From positions 10,470 to 74,469 of the forward strand of contig UQAW01000011.1 of the NCBI GenBank assembly GCA_900539175.1: a stretch of 64,000 nt of DNA, written 5' to 3'. This DNA comes from an uncultured Lachnospiraceae bacterium. GTDB taxonomy: Bacteria; Bacillota; Clostridia; Lachnospirales; Lachnospiraceae. This document shows, piece after piece, positions 7,448 to 15,987 of this stretch. The notes beneath the pieces were generated by a model, which saw nothing but the letters and a program-made list of their open reading frames with translations, ran no database searches and had not been told where the DNA came from. Position numbers and translations under genes: made by a program. How positions within the stretch are numbered: position 1 is the stretch's first letter; each line of letters begins with the position of its first letter.

Positions 7448-9520
7448 CTATTCTTCCTGCAAAATGCATTCCGTAAACTTTTTCTTTTTCTCACCCTGCT
7501 GACGGACACTGCCGTTCGCTGATACTGCGACCGTTATCCAATGCTCCGGATTCTCATAATCCTTACCATATCCGTCATCATCGTACAGCTCATACACCGC
7601 TTTCTTTTTCACATAGCCCAGCAGACTTAAGTTCCGGAAATCCACTTCCTCTACGCTGTTGCCTCCCGTTGAAAGCGGAATTACATGATCCGGACGGATG
7701 AAAAATACCACTTCCTCCAGGTTCACATGGATATAATGATGCCCCTGTTTCATAATCTGTGTCCTATAATCGTCCAGGCTCTTCATCGACACCATCATCA
7801 TATCCTCCGGAAGATAGACATAACGTCCCCGCGCATTCTGCTGATAAACAGGTGTCAGCATCAAAGCATCACCTAATAGAAGTTGATCCTCCACCTGTGC
7901 TGCAAATGTATCCTCCGGGTAATCAAATGCCAATGGCCGGAACATCATCCCATCTTGAAGCGCTGCTTTCACATATTCGCTGTAGAGATAAGGCAGCAGT
8001 CCGTATCTGATTCCTATGATTTTGCGGAACACGGGAAGCATCTTTGGAAAACGATATACTTCCTGTCTGCGTGTTCCTATTGCTGAATGGTTTCTCATCA
8101 ACGGCGTAAAGATCCCGAATGCCAGCCACCGCAGCAGCAGATCCTCCGTTACATCAGCGCCAAATCCGCCCAGATCTGCTCCCGTATAGAGGATACCGCA
8201 CATATTCAGTGACGGCATCATCCGTATATTCAGAAGCAGATGGGACCACCAGGACAGATTATCTCCCTGCCAGATACCGCCGTAACGATGCATTCCAACA
8301 TAAGAAGAACGGGAAAACATCAAAATCCTCTTCTCCGGCTCCAGGCGTTCGAATGCCTCCCCTGCCGCTCTGGTCATCCCATATCCATACAGATTATGCA
8401 CCTGATCGTGCCGGACCATCTTGCCTTCACCGCCCCAATTGTGATAAAAACTCTTATAGTCTTCCGGGCGATTCGCAATACCGCCCACCACTCCACAAAA
8501 CTGGTTATACGTATTCAAATCCCATTCTTTTCCCTTGAACTCATCCAGCTTCTCCATCACTTCATCCATATGCTTTTCCGAATAAAAGATCGCCGGCTCA
8601 TTCATATCATTCCAAAACCCATCAATCCCCTGTTCCAGAAGATACTGATACTTATTACCAAACCATTCCCTCGCTTTGGGATTCAATACATCCGGAAAAT
8701 GAACCTTCCCCGGCCAGACAGCACCTACAAAGTCTGTCCCATCCTCATTTTTACAAAAATAATGATTTTTCACACCTTCTTCATAGGTATCATACCCTTT
8801 TTCAATCTTTACCCCTGCATCAATAATCGGTACAAGATGGATATGCTGCTTCTTCATTTCCTGTACAAATTCCGGAAACTTCGGAAATGCAGTCTGATTC
8901 AAGGTGAAATCTTTATAACGTTCCATATAATCAATATCCAGATATACACTGTCCAGAGGAATCCCTGCCTCTCTGTGCTGTCTCACCACTTCCCGGATTT
9001 CATCCTCATCCATATAACTCCAGCGGCTCTGCCCATAACCAAAAGCCCACTTCGGAGCAATATAGCTGCGTCCGATCATACGACGAAACTGCTTTACAAT
9101 CTCCGCCGGATTTTCACCGTCAATCACATACACATCCAGATCCCATGTCTCAGGCAGGATACAAAGTTCCTCACATTTTGTATACCCCACATCAAACGTA
9201 ATCCTGCCCGGATAATCGAAAAACACACCAAAGCAGACCGTACCATCCACAATCAAAAAATTATGTGCCCCGTACAAAGACTGCCTGTCCTCCCGGTGAT
9301 TTGGCTCATCCGCACAGTAACTGGTATAAATCCAGCCACGTTTATTTATTCCGCGTACCTGCTCTCCCAGTCCGTAAACATAGGCCTCTTCCTCCAGCTG
9401 ACAGGTAAACGCTTCCCCCTTCCTTATGGATAGATAAGGCAGTTCCCCCTTCTCACACAACTTCTTCTCCACCACTGCATCCGTTTCAAGCGGATGCCCA
9501 AAACGATATTTACGAATCAT
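7448..9520 (-). CDS. GH31 alpha-glucosidase
   Basis: This 690-residue family 31 glycoside hydrolase has the nucleophile motif GFWNDMNEPAIF (about 325-336), the acid/base region YTGADLGGFG, and the substrate-site stretch RNHSAIGTRRQE. An N-terminal beta-sandwich (about 1-140) precedes the barrel, and a C-terminal beta domain follows. No signal peptide is seen, so the enzyme is probably intracellular. The ATG at 9520 follows AGGAG. The frame runs on 17 codons upstream without support. It is the first gene of the operon with the GH13 enzyme, and is divergent from an AraC-type regulator, which probably controls both. It may act on alpha-glucosides or alpha-xylosides. Confidence 0.92.
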   Translation of the reverse strand: MIRKYRFGHPLETDAVVEKKLCEKGELPYLSIRKGEAFTCQLEEEAYVYGLGEQVRGINKRGWIYTSYCADEPNHREDRQSLYGAHNFLIVDGTVCFGVFFDYPGRITFDVGYTKCEELCILPETWDLDVYVIDGENPAEIVKQFRRMIGRSYIAPKWAFGYGQSRWSYMDEDEIREVVRQHREAGIPLDSVYLDIDYMERYKDFTLNQTAFPKFPEFVQEMKKQHIHLVPIIDAGVKIEKGYDTYEEGVKNHYFCKNEDGTDFVGAVWPGKVHFPDVLNPKAREWFGNKYQYLLEQGIDGFWNDMNEPAIFYSEKHMDEVMEKLDEFKGKEWDLNTYNQFCGVVGGIANRPEDYKSFYHNWGGEGKMVRHDQVHNLYGYGMTRAAGEAFERLEPEKRILMFSRSSYVGMHRYGGIWQGDNLSWWSHLLLNIRMMPSLNMCGILYTGADLGGFGADVTEDLLLRWLAFGIFTPLMRNHSAIGTRRQEVYRFPKMLPVFRKIIGIRYGLLPYLYSEYVKAALQDGMMFRPLAFDYPEDTFAAQVEDQLLLGDALMLTPVYQQNARGRYVYLPEDMMMVSMKSLDDYRTQIMKQGHHYIHVNLEEVVFFIRPDHVIPLSTGGNSVEEVDFRNLSLLGYVKKKAVYELYDDDGYGKDYENPEHWITVAVSANGSVRQQGEKKKKFTECILQEE

Positions 9521-9596
9521 AGCACTTCTCCTGTTCTCTTTTCCCGCCCGGTATGTTATGATAAAACTCATGGAACGGAGTTTCTACTTTTGTTTT

Positions 9597-9631
9597 ATTA
9601 TAGACATAAGTGCAGAAAATTACTTGCACTT
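9597..9631. promoter_or_regulatory. Putative operator and -10 box between GH31 and AraC genes
   Basis: The divergent gap 9521-9693 contains AAGTGCA (9608-9614) and its reverse complement TGCACTT (9625-9631) with a 10-bp spacer, a plausible dyad for the AraC-type regulator. A minus-strand TATAAT lies at 9597-9602 beside it, without a good -35, which fits activator-dependent transcription of the glucosidase operon. This assignment is inference from position and symmetry. Confidence 0.4.
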
Positions 9632-9693
9632 TACAAGGATGTTTTAACACAATCCTGCTATCAAAGAACAATTCAAAGACTATGGGAGGGGTT

Positions 9694-10581
9694 ATGAGAT
9701 ACAATCCGAATCTTCTTGAAAATACCAGACACGGAACTGCCATCTTTCCGTTTGAATACTATCGCTGCACAATACCGGAGAATTTTGCAGCGCTTCCGGT
9801 CCACTGGCACAGTGAACTGGAATTTACCTATGTCCTGGAAGGATCCTGCACCTACCAGATTGACCTGCTTCCCCGCCGGATATCCAAGGGGGATTTCCTG
9901 TTGATTCCTCCGGGGATCCTCCACGGCTTCTCCGCTGAAAATTGCAGTCACATGATTACCGACAGCTTTGTCTTCCGGATGGATATGCTGGAAGCAGTCA
10001 GGAATGATGCCTGCACTTCTTACCTGCTTCCGATTGCACAGCAGACGGTAAGGTTTCCCGTAGTATTAGATGCTGCTTCGCCATACAACGAGAAGATCCG
10101 CAGTATCTTCTATTCTCTTCTGGAAACCGTAACCGAAAAACCAGAGAGATATGAACTGGAAACCAAAGCACTGCTGTTTCATCTGTTTTTTACTTTGTAT
10201 CAATACGTACCTTACCAAAAGCAGAATATGGAACACGAAGAAATTACCGGTAAACTGAAAAAAGTCCTGCAATATATGCAGGACAATTATCAAAAAGCAA
10301 TCACAATACCGGAACTGGCCTCCCTCTGTGGATTCAGTGAATATCATTTTATGCGGTTCTTCAAAAAACATATGAATCTGACTTGCATTGAATACCTGAA
10401 TCAATATCGGCTGAACATGGCAGCCCGGCAGCTCACAGCTACCGACCTGCCTGTCACCACCATTGCTCTGGAAAGCGGCTTCAATAACATTTCTTATTTT
10501 AACAGAGTCTTCAAAAAGTATTTTGGCATCACGCCCAGGGAATTCCGAACCCCCGACCCTAAAGACTCCTCATACACTTAG
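9694..10581 (+). CDS. AraC family transcriptional regulator
   Basis: This 295-residue regulator has an N-terminal cupin-like sugar-sensing domain (about 20-150, with PVHWHSELEFTYVLEG and the PPGILHGF turn) and a C-terminal pair of helix-turn-helix motifs (about 195-290, ITIPELASLCGFSEYHFMRF and VTTIALESGFNNISYFNRVF). The ATG at 9694 has GGGAGGGG just upstream, and a start 28 codons earlier lacks a ribosome site. It is divergent from the two alpha-glucosidase genes and most likely activates them when an alpha-glucoside is present. The effector is not deducible from sequence. Confidence 0.9.
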   Translation: MRYNPNLLENTRHGTAIFPFEYYRCTIPENFAALPVHWHSELEFTYVLEGSCTYQIDLLPRRISKGDFLLIPPGILHGFSAENCSHMITDSFVFRMDMLEAVRNDACTSYLLPIAQQTVRFPVVLDAASPYNEKIRSIFYSLLETVTEKPERYELETKALLFHLFFTLYQYVPYQKQNMEHEEITGKLKKVLQYMQDNYQKAITIPELASLCGFSEYHFMRFFKKHMNLTCIEYLNQYRLNMAARQLTATDLPVTTIALESGFNNISYFNRVFKKYFGITPREFRTPDPKDSSYT

Positions 10582-10624
10582 AGCGTGTTTGAAAATTCAT
10601 CCCCACAATTTTCAAACACGCTCT
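10580..10624. repeat. Perfect 18-bp palindrome of the AGAGCGTGTTTGAAAATT family
   Basis: AGAGCGTGTTTGAAAATT pairs perfectly with its complement across a 9-nt loop. The stem starts inside the stop codon of the AraC gene and lies 17 bp from the end of prfB. No T-run follows, so it may be a REP-like repeat that doubles as a bidirectional terminator. Related imperfect forms occur near 17000, 52785 and 55184, and a half form near 125. Confidence 0.75.
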
Positions 10625-10641
10625 ATGCTGACATGACTGCT

Positions 10642-11752
10642 CTATTTTTTCAATGCGATCCACTTTAAATATGCATTGACAAAAGGATCAATGTCTCCAT
10701 CCAGCACCGCATCCACCTGACCCCGTTCTTCATTGGTACGATGATCCTTGACCATCGTATATGGCTGCATGACATACGAACGGATCTGATTGCCCCAGGC
10801 AATATCAGTCACTTCCCCGCGGATGCCGGAAAGCTTCTCTTCCTGTTCCTGCTGCTTCAGCAGATACAGCTTCGCCTTCAACATCTGCATTGCCTTATCT
10901 TTGTTCATATGCTGGGAACGTTCATTCTGGCACGTAACCACAATTCCCGTAGGGAAATGGGTAATACGGATTGCAGATGAGGTCTTATTGATATGCTGCC
11001 CGCCGGCACCGCTGGAACGATAGGTGTCGATTCGGATATCCTCATCCTTTACCTCAATATCAATATCATCCTCGATATCCGGCATAACATCACAGGATAC
11101 AAAAGAAGTCTGCCGCTTTCCATTGGCATTAAACGGCGAAATGCGTACCAGACGATGAACTCCTTTTTCCGATTTCAGATAGCCATACGCATTCTCTCCA
11201 TTGACCTGGAATGTCACAGACTTGACACCTGCTTCATCCCCCTCCAGAAAGTCCAGTTCTTCCAGGGAAAATCCCTTCTTTTCCGCCCAACGGGTATACA
11301 TCCGATACAACATCGCACACCAGTCCATGGCCTCTGTTCCCCCTGCACCCGCATTCAACTTCACGATTGCATGGTTCTTGTCATATTCACCCGACAGCAG
11401 CGTCTTAATACGGATATTGTCAAAATCATTCTTAAATGACTCCAGCATCTCCGCAATCTCAGGAATAACAGACGCATCGTTCTCTTCATAACCCATCTCG
11501 ATCAGCGTCTCCATATCTTCCTTCGCTGTGACAAGCTTCTTATAAGTGTCCCGGTCCTCCTTCAGACTTCCTAACTCCTTCATCTGCTCCTGTGCCTTCT
11601 CCGGCACATCCCAGAACCCGGGTTCCTCCATCTTACGTTCTAATTCTTCGATCCTCTGTTCTTTGTTAACGAGGTCAAAGTGAATCCCTCACTTCCACTA
11701 ATGGTCCCTCATAGGCATTCAGTTCCGTCTTGAACTGATCTAATTCAACCAT
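10642..11752 (-). CDS. prfB: Peptide chain release factor 2, with programmed +1 frameshift
   Basis: RF2 (about 369 residues) ends translation at UGA and UAA. It carries the SPF stop-codon motif (RISPFNAN) and the GGQ peptidyl-hydrolysis motif (SSGAGGQHINKTSS). It is read in two frames. ATG at 11752 opens a 25-codon leader (MVELDQFKTELNAYEGPLVE and onward) that ends at CTT-TGA (TGA 11675-11677). Skipping one base continues in the main frame with DLVNKEQ. A GAGGG stimulatory site sits just before the slip site. This is the standard RF2 autoregulation: low RF2 lets the ribosome pause at UGA and shift. A TTGTTA/TATAAT promoter lies upstream. Confidence 0.96.
11675..11690 (-). promoter_or_regulatory. 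RF2 programmed frameshift site
   Basis: On the minus strand the order is GAGGG, ATTCA, then CTT TGA C. The internal Shine-Dalgarno-like GAGGG and the CTTTGAC slippery stop match the conserved prfB recoding signal, so the broken frame is regulatory and not a mutation. Confidence 0.92.
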
Positions 11753-11847
11753 TGCTTCACCTGCTTTCTATTTCAAAATTTATATGCGGGCGGCATCCTG
11801 TAAAAATAAGAATCGTTTTTCTGACACCGCAAACTCATACATTTTGT

Positions 11848-11876
11848 ATTATACACCAGGAAATTCTATGTAACAA
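11848..11876 (-). promoter_or_regulatory. Sigma-A promoter of prfB
   Basis: On the minus strand, TTGTTA (-35) and a perfect TATAAT (-10) lie 17 bp apart, about 95 bp before the prfB start. Confidence 0.7.
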
Positions 11877-12343
11877 CCCCAAACTTGCTTAAGCAGCGGG
11901 GAAAAGCACATCCTTTTGTATACTTAATTCAATTGAAAGGCATACTTTTCATCCCATACTGGAATATATCTTCTTCTGTTAGTTGCCGCTTTTTTCTCTT
12001 CATGGTAAAATCCTTTATGAAAAACTTTTTTCTTAATTTTACCATAAGTTCCATCAAAATGCCGTTTTAACTACGTTTTTTGTGTGAATTATTTTTGACT
12101 TTCAAATCCGTCCGCGATCAGCCACCTTATTGACTCCTACTCACTTTTGATATATAATAAATGCACAATATTTCGAAGAAGCATCCGTCTTCTTCCGCAT
12201 TCATTTCCTGAAAATCTATTGCCATATCCAAACACATCTCCTATAATATTCTTATAGGATTTTTCACAAAACACTGATATGATATAAACTTTCAGAAGCG
12301 GTTGCTCTTCGCAATATAAATACACTTTTAAGGAGAAATTTAT
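11877..12343. other. Intergenic region with no clear gene
   Basis: Between the prfB promoter and the truncated nuclease gene I see no supported gene. One minus-strand scrap (12000-11929) reads as a 24-codon frame beginning MKRKKRQLTEEDIFQYGMK. It has no ribosome site and may be a leftover of a larger gene. A dyad ATGGTAAAAT/ATTTTACCAT flanks it (about 12000-12048). Confidence 0.4.
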
Positions 12344-12757
12344 ATGCAGACACCCATGACGCCGAAAGGAAACAGAAAATATAAGGACCGCTTATTCCGT
12401 CTTCTGTTTTCTGACAAGCAAAGTCTTCTGGAGCTTTATAACGCGCTGAACCAAACCAGCTATACGAATCCTGATGATTTGGAAATCACTACGTTGGATG
12501 ATGTATTGTATATGAAGATGAAAAATGATATCTCTATCCTGCTGGACGATTACCTAAGCTTATATGAACATCAGAGCACTTTTAATCCTAACATGCCACT
12601 GAGGGGACTGCTTTATTTTGCAGATTTATACCGCCAACTTTTCGGCAGCAGGCATCTTTACAGCACAAAATTGCTACATGAACGTATTTCTCTGGAAGAA
12701 TTATACAAAAGGACTATGATAAAACATGGGCTTTACCTACGTTCCCGGTCTGCTTGA
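12344..12757 (+). pseudogene. Truncated Rpn-type PD-(D/E)XK nuclease/transposase-like gene
   Basis: The 137 codons match only the N-terminal part of the Rpn (recombination-promoting nuclease) family common in Lachnospiraceae: KDRLFRLLFSDKQSLLELYN, then an LEITTLDDVLYMKMKNDIS core and the conserved LYEHQSTFNPNMPLRGLLY stretch. Full-length relatives run to about 300 residues and continue with a KLIxIPTP-type nuclease strand. Here that is replaced by unrelated sequence after about residue 110, and the frame ends. AAGGAG upstream of the ATG is intact. This is a decayed copy and is unlikely to be active. Confidence 0.75.
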
Positions 12758-12812
12758 CTTCTTTTTCCATTTGCTCCATACTGTATTTATTACAGATAGG
12801 AGGCTGCCTCAA

Positions 12813-12998
12813 ATGGATCAAAACTATATTTATGAACTCAGGCAAAAATACATTAAGAATCCCCCAGAAGGAATGACACCCACACTGGTCAGAAACATGA
12901 CCGATTCCGATTTGTTGGATATGCACTACTTTCTAACTGAAGATGATGATCTTGGCGATGATGAATTTGAAGAAGGTTTCTATATTGACCTCTTTTAA
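12813..12998 (+). CDS. Small acidic protein of unknown function (61 aa)
   Basis: This small protein begins MDQNYIYELRQKYIKNPPEG and ends in an acidic stretch, DDDLGDDEFEEGFYIDLF. A perfect AGGAGG lies 9 nt before the ATG at 12813, so it is likely expressed. A longer in-frame start at 12726 has no ribosome site. I recall similar short proteins in Lachnospiraceae beside Rpn-type genes, and here one directly follows the truncated Rpn gene. No function is known to me. An acidic partner or inhibitor of the nuclease would be one idea, purely from context. Confidence 0.7.
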   Translation: MDQNYIYELRQKYIKNPPEGMTPTLVRNMTDSDLLDMHYFLTEDDDLGDDEFEEGFYIDLF

Positions 12999-13157
12999 TC
13001 ACCGTCTGTCTTATCATGCCCGTTTCCAGCGGGCATTTTTCGTTCCAGGGTTCTCCGGAAGGAGAACTTTCCTTTAATACAAAAAAACAGGCAGAGATAG
13101 GAATTCCGATATCTCTGCCTAAAGAGGAGCGATCTTGCCAATAACTTAACTAAATGA

Positions 13158-13337
13158 CATGATACCAGGGTCAAAAGGTTATGCGTTTCATGCTTGCATG
13201 AAAAAGCATGACTTTGGGACCCGTAAAACATGAGAAAGTAGCCCGAATAGGGCGGATTTCGAATGTTTTCAGGATTGCGGGAGCATGAAATGCGGAGCAA
13301 TCCGTGTATCATAGGGGTCAAAATACCTTTTGCCCCT
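13158..13337 (-). repeat. Dispersed repeat R2, copy 1
   Basis: Positions 13223-13336, read on the minus strand, match 63886-64000 on the plus strand with four mismatches in about 114 bp. The element begins with a GGGGCAAAA/TTTTGACCCC hairpin and contains GGATTGC/GCAATCC and GCCC/GGGC stems. It extends here to a second TTTTGACCC-like stretch at 13168. No protein is supported in it. Confidence 0.75.
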
Positions 13338-13402
13338 GTTTGAGACTATCTATTTCCCGATAGCCCCTTTGACATACCCTGAAATCCCTGTATAATGCAG
13401 AT

Positions 13403-13435
13403 AAGGGCAGAAACCGCACAATCGGCTCTGCCCTT
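13403..13435. terminator. Strong hairpin in the groEL 3' region
   Basis: AAGGGCAGA plus CCG pairs with CGG plus TCTGCCCTT around a short loop. It lies between repeat R2 and the broken structured element, downstream of groEL on the minus strand. No T-run follows, so termination is uncertain. Confidence 0.5.
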
Positions 13436-13467
13436 CAGTAACTGTTCACATATCTTATATCAGATTT

Positions 13468-13611
13468 CTGAGTTTACACAAAACTTGAAACGGTCTCACG
13501 AATTGTCCTGATTTCGTAACAACAGTGTCTCTTTCGGCTTAGAACATGTTAAGGTCGAAGCCCGCGCAAAAAACTTAAATACCAGCAGCCCGTTCCCTAC
13601 TGTGTCCGTCC
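13468..13611 (-). ncRNA. Structured intergenic element, broken copy C
   Basis: The minus strand carries the 5' landmarks of copies A and B in order: GGACGGAC (13611-13604), GGGCTTCGACCTTAACATGTTCT, then GAAATCAGGACAATTCG and ACTCAG near 13470. The 3' half (AGAACTT, AGGTC, GTAGAT and the closing outer strand) is missing, so the outer helix cannot form. It is a truncated relative lying in the region just after groEL. Confidence 0.6.
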
Positions 13612-13643
13612 CTCAACACCTTCCGCGAAGCCGTCCTGCAAAA

Positions 13644-15266
13644 TTACATCATTCCCATTCCCTGTCCGCCAGCCGGCATCGGAGGTACATCTTCTTTGAT
13701 TGTAGATACAACAGACTCTGTGGTCAACAGTGTGGAAGCAACGCTGGTTGCATTCTGCAGTGCGCTTCTTGTAACCTTGGACGGATCCAGGATACCTGCT
13801 TTTACCATATCTACATACTCCTCTTTATAAGCGTCAAATCCGACACCGATTTCGGATTCTTTTACTTTGTTGATGATAACAGAACCTTCCAATCCTGCAT
13901 TTGCAGCAATGTGGAACAGAGGCGCTTCCAGCGCTTTCAGGATGATTCTTGCGCCGGTCTTCTCATCCCCATCCATATCTGCAATATATTTTTCCAGTTC
14001 CTTTGTTGTATGGATGTATGCGGAACCGCCGCCTGCGATAATACCTTCTTCTACAGCAGCTCTTGTTGCATTCAGAGCATCTTCCATACGAAGTTTTGCT
14101 TCTTTCATCTCAGTCTCTGTTGCTGCACCTACGCGGATAACAGCAACACCACCTGCCAGTTTCGCAAGTCTTTCCTGCAATTTCTCTTTGTCGAATTCAG
14201 ATGTAGTCTCCTCAATCTGCGCACGGATCTGTCCAACTCTTGCCTCAATTGCAGCTTTGTCTCCGCAGCCGTCCACAATTACCGTATTCTCTTTCTGAAC
14301 TTTTACAGACTTTGCACGTCCCAACTGATCCATTGTTGTATCTTTCAGTTCAAAGCCCAACTCCTCAGAGATTACAGAACCACCTGTCAAAATTGCGATA
14401 TCCTGCAGCATCTCTTTTCTTCTGTCGCCGTATCCAGGTGCTTTAACAGCAACAACTTTGAATGTTCCGCGCAGTTTATTTACGATCAATGTGGAGAGTG
14501 CCTCACCCTCTACATCCTCAGCGATAATCAGCAGGCTTGCTCCGGACTGTACAATCTGCTCTAACAGCGGAAGGATTTCCTGAATATTGCTGATTTTCTT
14601 ATCTGTAATCAAGATATATGGATCAGATAAGGTTGCTTCCATTTTTTCCATATCTGTTGACATATAGGCAGAGATATATCCGCGGTCAAACTGCATACCT
14701 TCCACCAGATCAAGCTCTGTCTTCATCGTCTTAGACTCTTCAATTGTGATAACACCGTCTTTCGATACTTTTTCCATCGCATCCGCTACAAGTTGACCAA
14801 CTTCTTCATCTCCGGAAGATACAGCTGCAACTCTTGCAATCTGCTCTTTGCCGTCAACTGTTTTGCTCATCTCGGCGATAATTTCAACTGCTTTATCTGT
14901 AGCCTTCTTCATTCCCTTTCTTAAAACAATCGGATTTGCACCTGCTGCCAGATTCTTCATCCCTTCATTGACCATAGCCTGTGCCAGTACAGTTGCTGTT
15001 GTTGTACCATCACCAGCTACATCGTTTGTCTTGGATGCAACTTCCTTAATTAACTGTGCACCCATATTTTCAAATCCGTCTTCCAGTTCAATTTCTTTTG
15101 CAATCGTAACACCATCGTTTGTGATCAGCGGAGCGCCGAACTGTTTGTCAAGTACTACGTTTCTTCCTTTCGGTCCCAATGTCACACGAACCGTATCTGC
15201 TAATTTATTTACACCTGCTTCCAGTGCAGCTCTTGCCTCTGCTCCGTATTTAATTTCTTTTGCCAT
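13644..15266 (-). CDS. groL: Chaperonin GroEL (Hsp60)
   Basis: The 540-residue chaperonin subunit forms the double-ring ATP-dependent folding chamber with GroES. It has the ATP-binding start (TLGPKGRNVVLDK, DGVTIAKEIELED, DVAGDGTTTATVLAQ), the apical domain in the middle, and the Gly-Met-rich tail MPAGGQGMGMM. AGGAGG precedes the ATG. It follows groES by 84 bp in one operon controlled by the CIRCE element at 15659-15685. It is a full-length housekeeping gene. Confidence 0.98.
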   Translation of the reverse strand: MAKEIKYGAEARAALEAGVNKLADTVRVTLGPKGRNVVLDKQFGAPLITNDGVTIAKEIELEDGFENMGAQLIKEVASKTNDVAGDGTTTATVLAQAMVNEGMKNLAAGANPIVLRKGMKKATDKAVEIIAEMSKTVDGKEQIARVAAVSSGDEEVGQLVADAMEKVSKDGVITIEESKTMKTELDLVEGMQFDRGYISAYMSTDMEKMEATLSDPYILITDKKISNIQEILPLLEQIVQSGASLLIIAEDVEGEALSTLIVNKLRGTFKVVAVKAPGYGDRRKEMLQDIAILTGGSVISEELGFELKDTTMDQLGRAKSVKVQKENTVIVDGCGDKAAIEARVGQIRAQIEETTSEFDKEKLQERLAKLAGGVAVIRVGAATETEMKEAKLRMEDALNATRAAVEEGIIAGGGSAYIHTTKELEKYIADMDGDEKTGARIILKALEAPLFHIAANAGLEGSVIINKVKESEIGVGFDAYKEEYVDMVKAGILDPSKVTRSALQNATSVASTLLTTESVVSTIKEDVPPMPAGGQGMGMM

Positions 15267-15350
15267 AATGGTCTGCCTCCTGATTCTATGATTTCTTAGT
15301 CACTGTAACTCTTACTCATCTACCGCAAACTAGCGGTGCCTGAATCGTCA

Positions 15351-15623
15351 TCAATCAACGATTGCCAGAATATCTTCCTGTTTTACAACGATAAATTCTT
15401 CATCTTCCAGTTTTACATCGGTTCCTGCATACTTGGAATAAATAACCTGGTCACCGACTTTTACTTCCATCTTAACTTTTTCTGTTCCAGGTCCTACAGC
15501 AACAACCTCTGCCTGCTGCGGCTTTTCTTTTGCCTGACCAGGAAGTACGATACCTGATTTTGTAGTTTCTTCTGCCTTTAACTGTTTCAATACAACTCTG
15601 TCGCCCAATGGTACTAATTTCAT
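15351..15623 (-). CDS. groES: Co-chaperonin GroES (Hsp10)
   Basis: The 90-residue GroES lid begins MKLVPLGDRVVLKQL and contains the GAU-type hydrophobic mobile loop (ETTKSGIVLPG) that contacts GroEL. It ends with EEDILAIVD. AAGGAGG lies before the ATG. It is the first gene of the groESL operon, with a TTGCCA/TAATAT promoter and a CIRCE operator immediately upstream, so it should be repressed by HrcA, whose gene is at 44083-45132. Confidence 0.98.
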   Translation of the reverse strand: MKLVPLGDRVVLKQLKAEETTKSGIVLPGQAKEKPQQAEVVAVGPGTEKVKMEVKVGDQVIYSKYAGTDVKLEDEEFIVVKQEDILAIVD

Positions 15624-15658
15624 TCTATATTACCTCCTTAAATTCTAAACTGCTCTTA

Positions 15659-15685
15659 TTAGCACTCATTGTACTCGAGTGCTAC
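15659..15685 (-). promoter_or_regulatory. CIRCE operator of groESL
   Basis: TTAGCACTC, a 9-bp spacer, then GAGTGCTAC: the CIRCE dyad with one mismatch in the last position. It lies between the promoter and the groES ribosome site and is the binding site for HrcA. Confidence 0.95.
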
Positions 15686-15697
15686 TCGGTGATTCTT

Positions 15698-15726
15698 ATA
15701 TTAGTGATTCTTGCCAGAAATGGCAA
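15698..15726 (-). promoter_or_regulatory. Sigma-A promoter of groESL
   Basis: On the minus strand, TTGCCA and TAATAT are separated by 17 bp, directly upstream of the CIRCE element. The stretch 15727-15885 further upstream is pyrimidine-rich and holds no gene that I can support. Confidence 0.7.
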
Positions 15727-15889
15727 CCACATTCATTTTCACTTTTTAAATTATATTCTCCTTTTAACTCATTTATTCTCTTTTTTTCTAACTTTATCTC
15801 ATCTTTTCCTTTTTTTGAAATTTTATGCTCTGTTTATACTTTTCATGCCGCTTTAAGAATTCCTGAAAATGAGAGCTGTCTCTTCTTCA

Positions 15890-15950
15890 ACAAAAATGAC
15901 GCTTTGCCGACAATATTCGACCTCAAGTCTAACTACTGTCGGGCAAAGCG
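15890..15950 (-). terminator. Terminator of codY
   Basis: CGCTTTGCC (15899-15907) pairs with GGCAAAGCG (15941-15949), extended by TGTCGG-type pairs. The minus strand then runs into a T-rich tract. It lies 39 bp after the codY stop. Confidence 0.75.
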
Positions 15951-15987
15951 CCTCTATCCTCTTCTTTGGAAACATTCCTGATTCCGT

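Noticed and set aside
11675..11752. prfB as a frameshift pseudogene
   Set aside because: The stop is in the conserved CTTTGAC recoding site with a GAGGG stimulator, the normal autoregulation of RF2.
12137..12325. 62-codon minus-strand frame before the Rpn-like gene
   Set aside because: No ribosome site and no recognisable motif; it lies in the upstream region of the plus-strand gene.
12995..13321. A 108-codon reading frame on the minus strand across repeat R2
   Set aside because: It lies in the dispersed repeat, has no ribosome site, and its translation has no protein-like composition or recognisable motif.
13602..14564. Long plus-strand frame opposite groEL
   Set aside because: It is the antisense shadow of groEL; residues are Cys/Phe/Ser-rich in the pattern expected from the reverse of an abundant gene.
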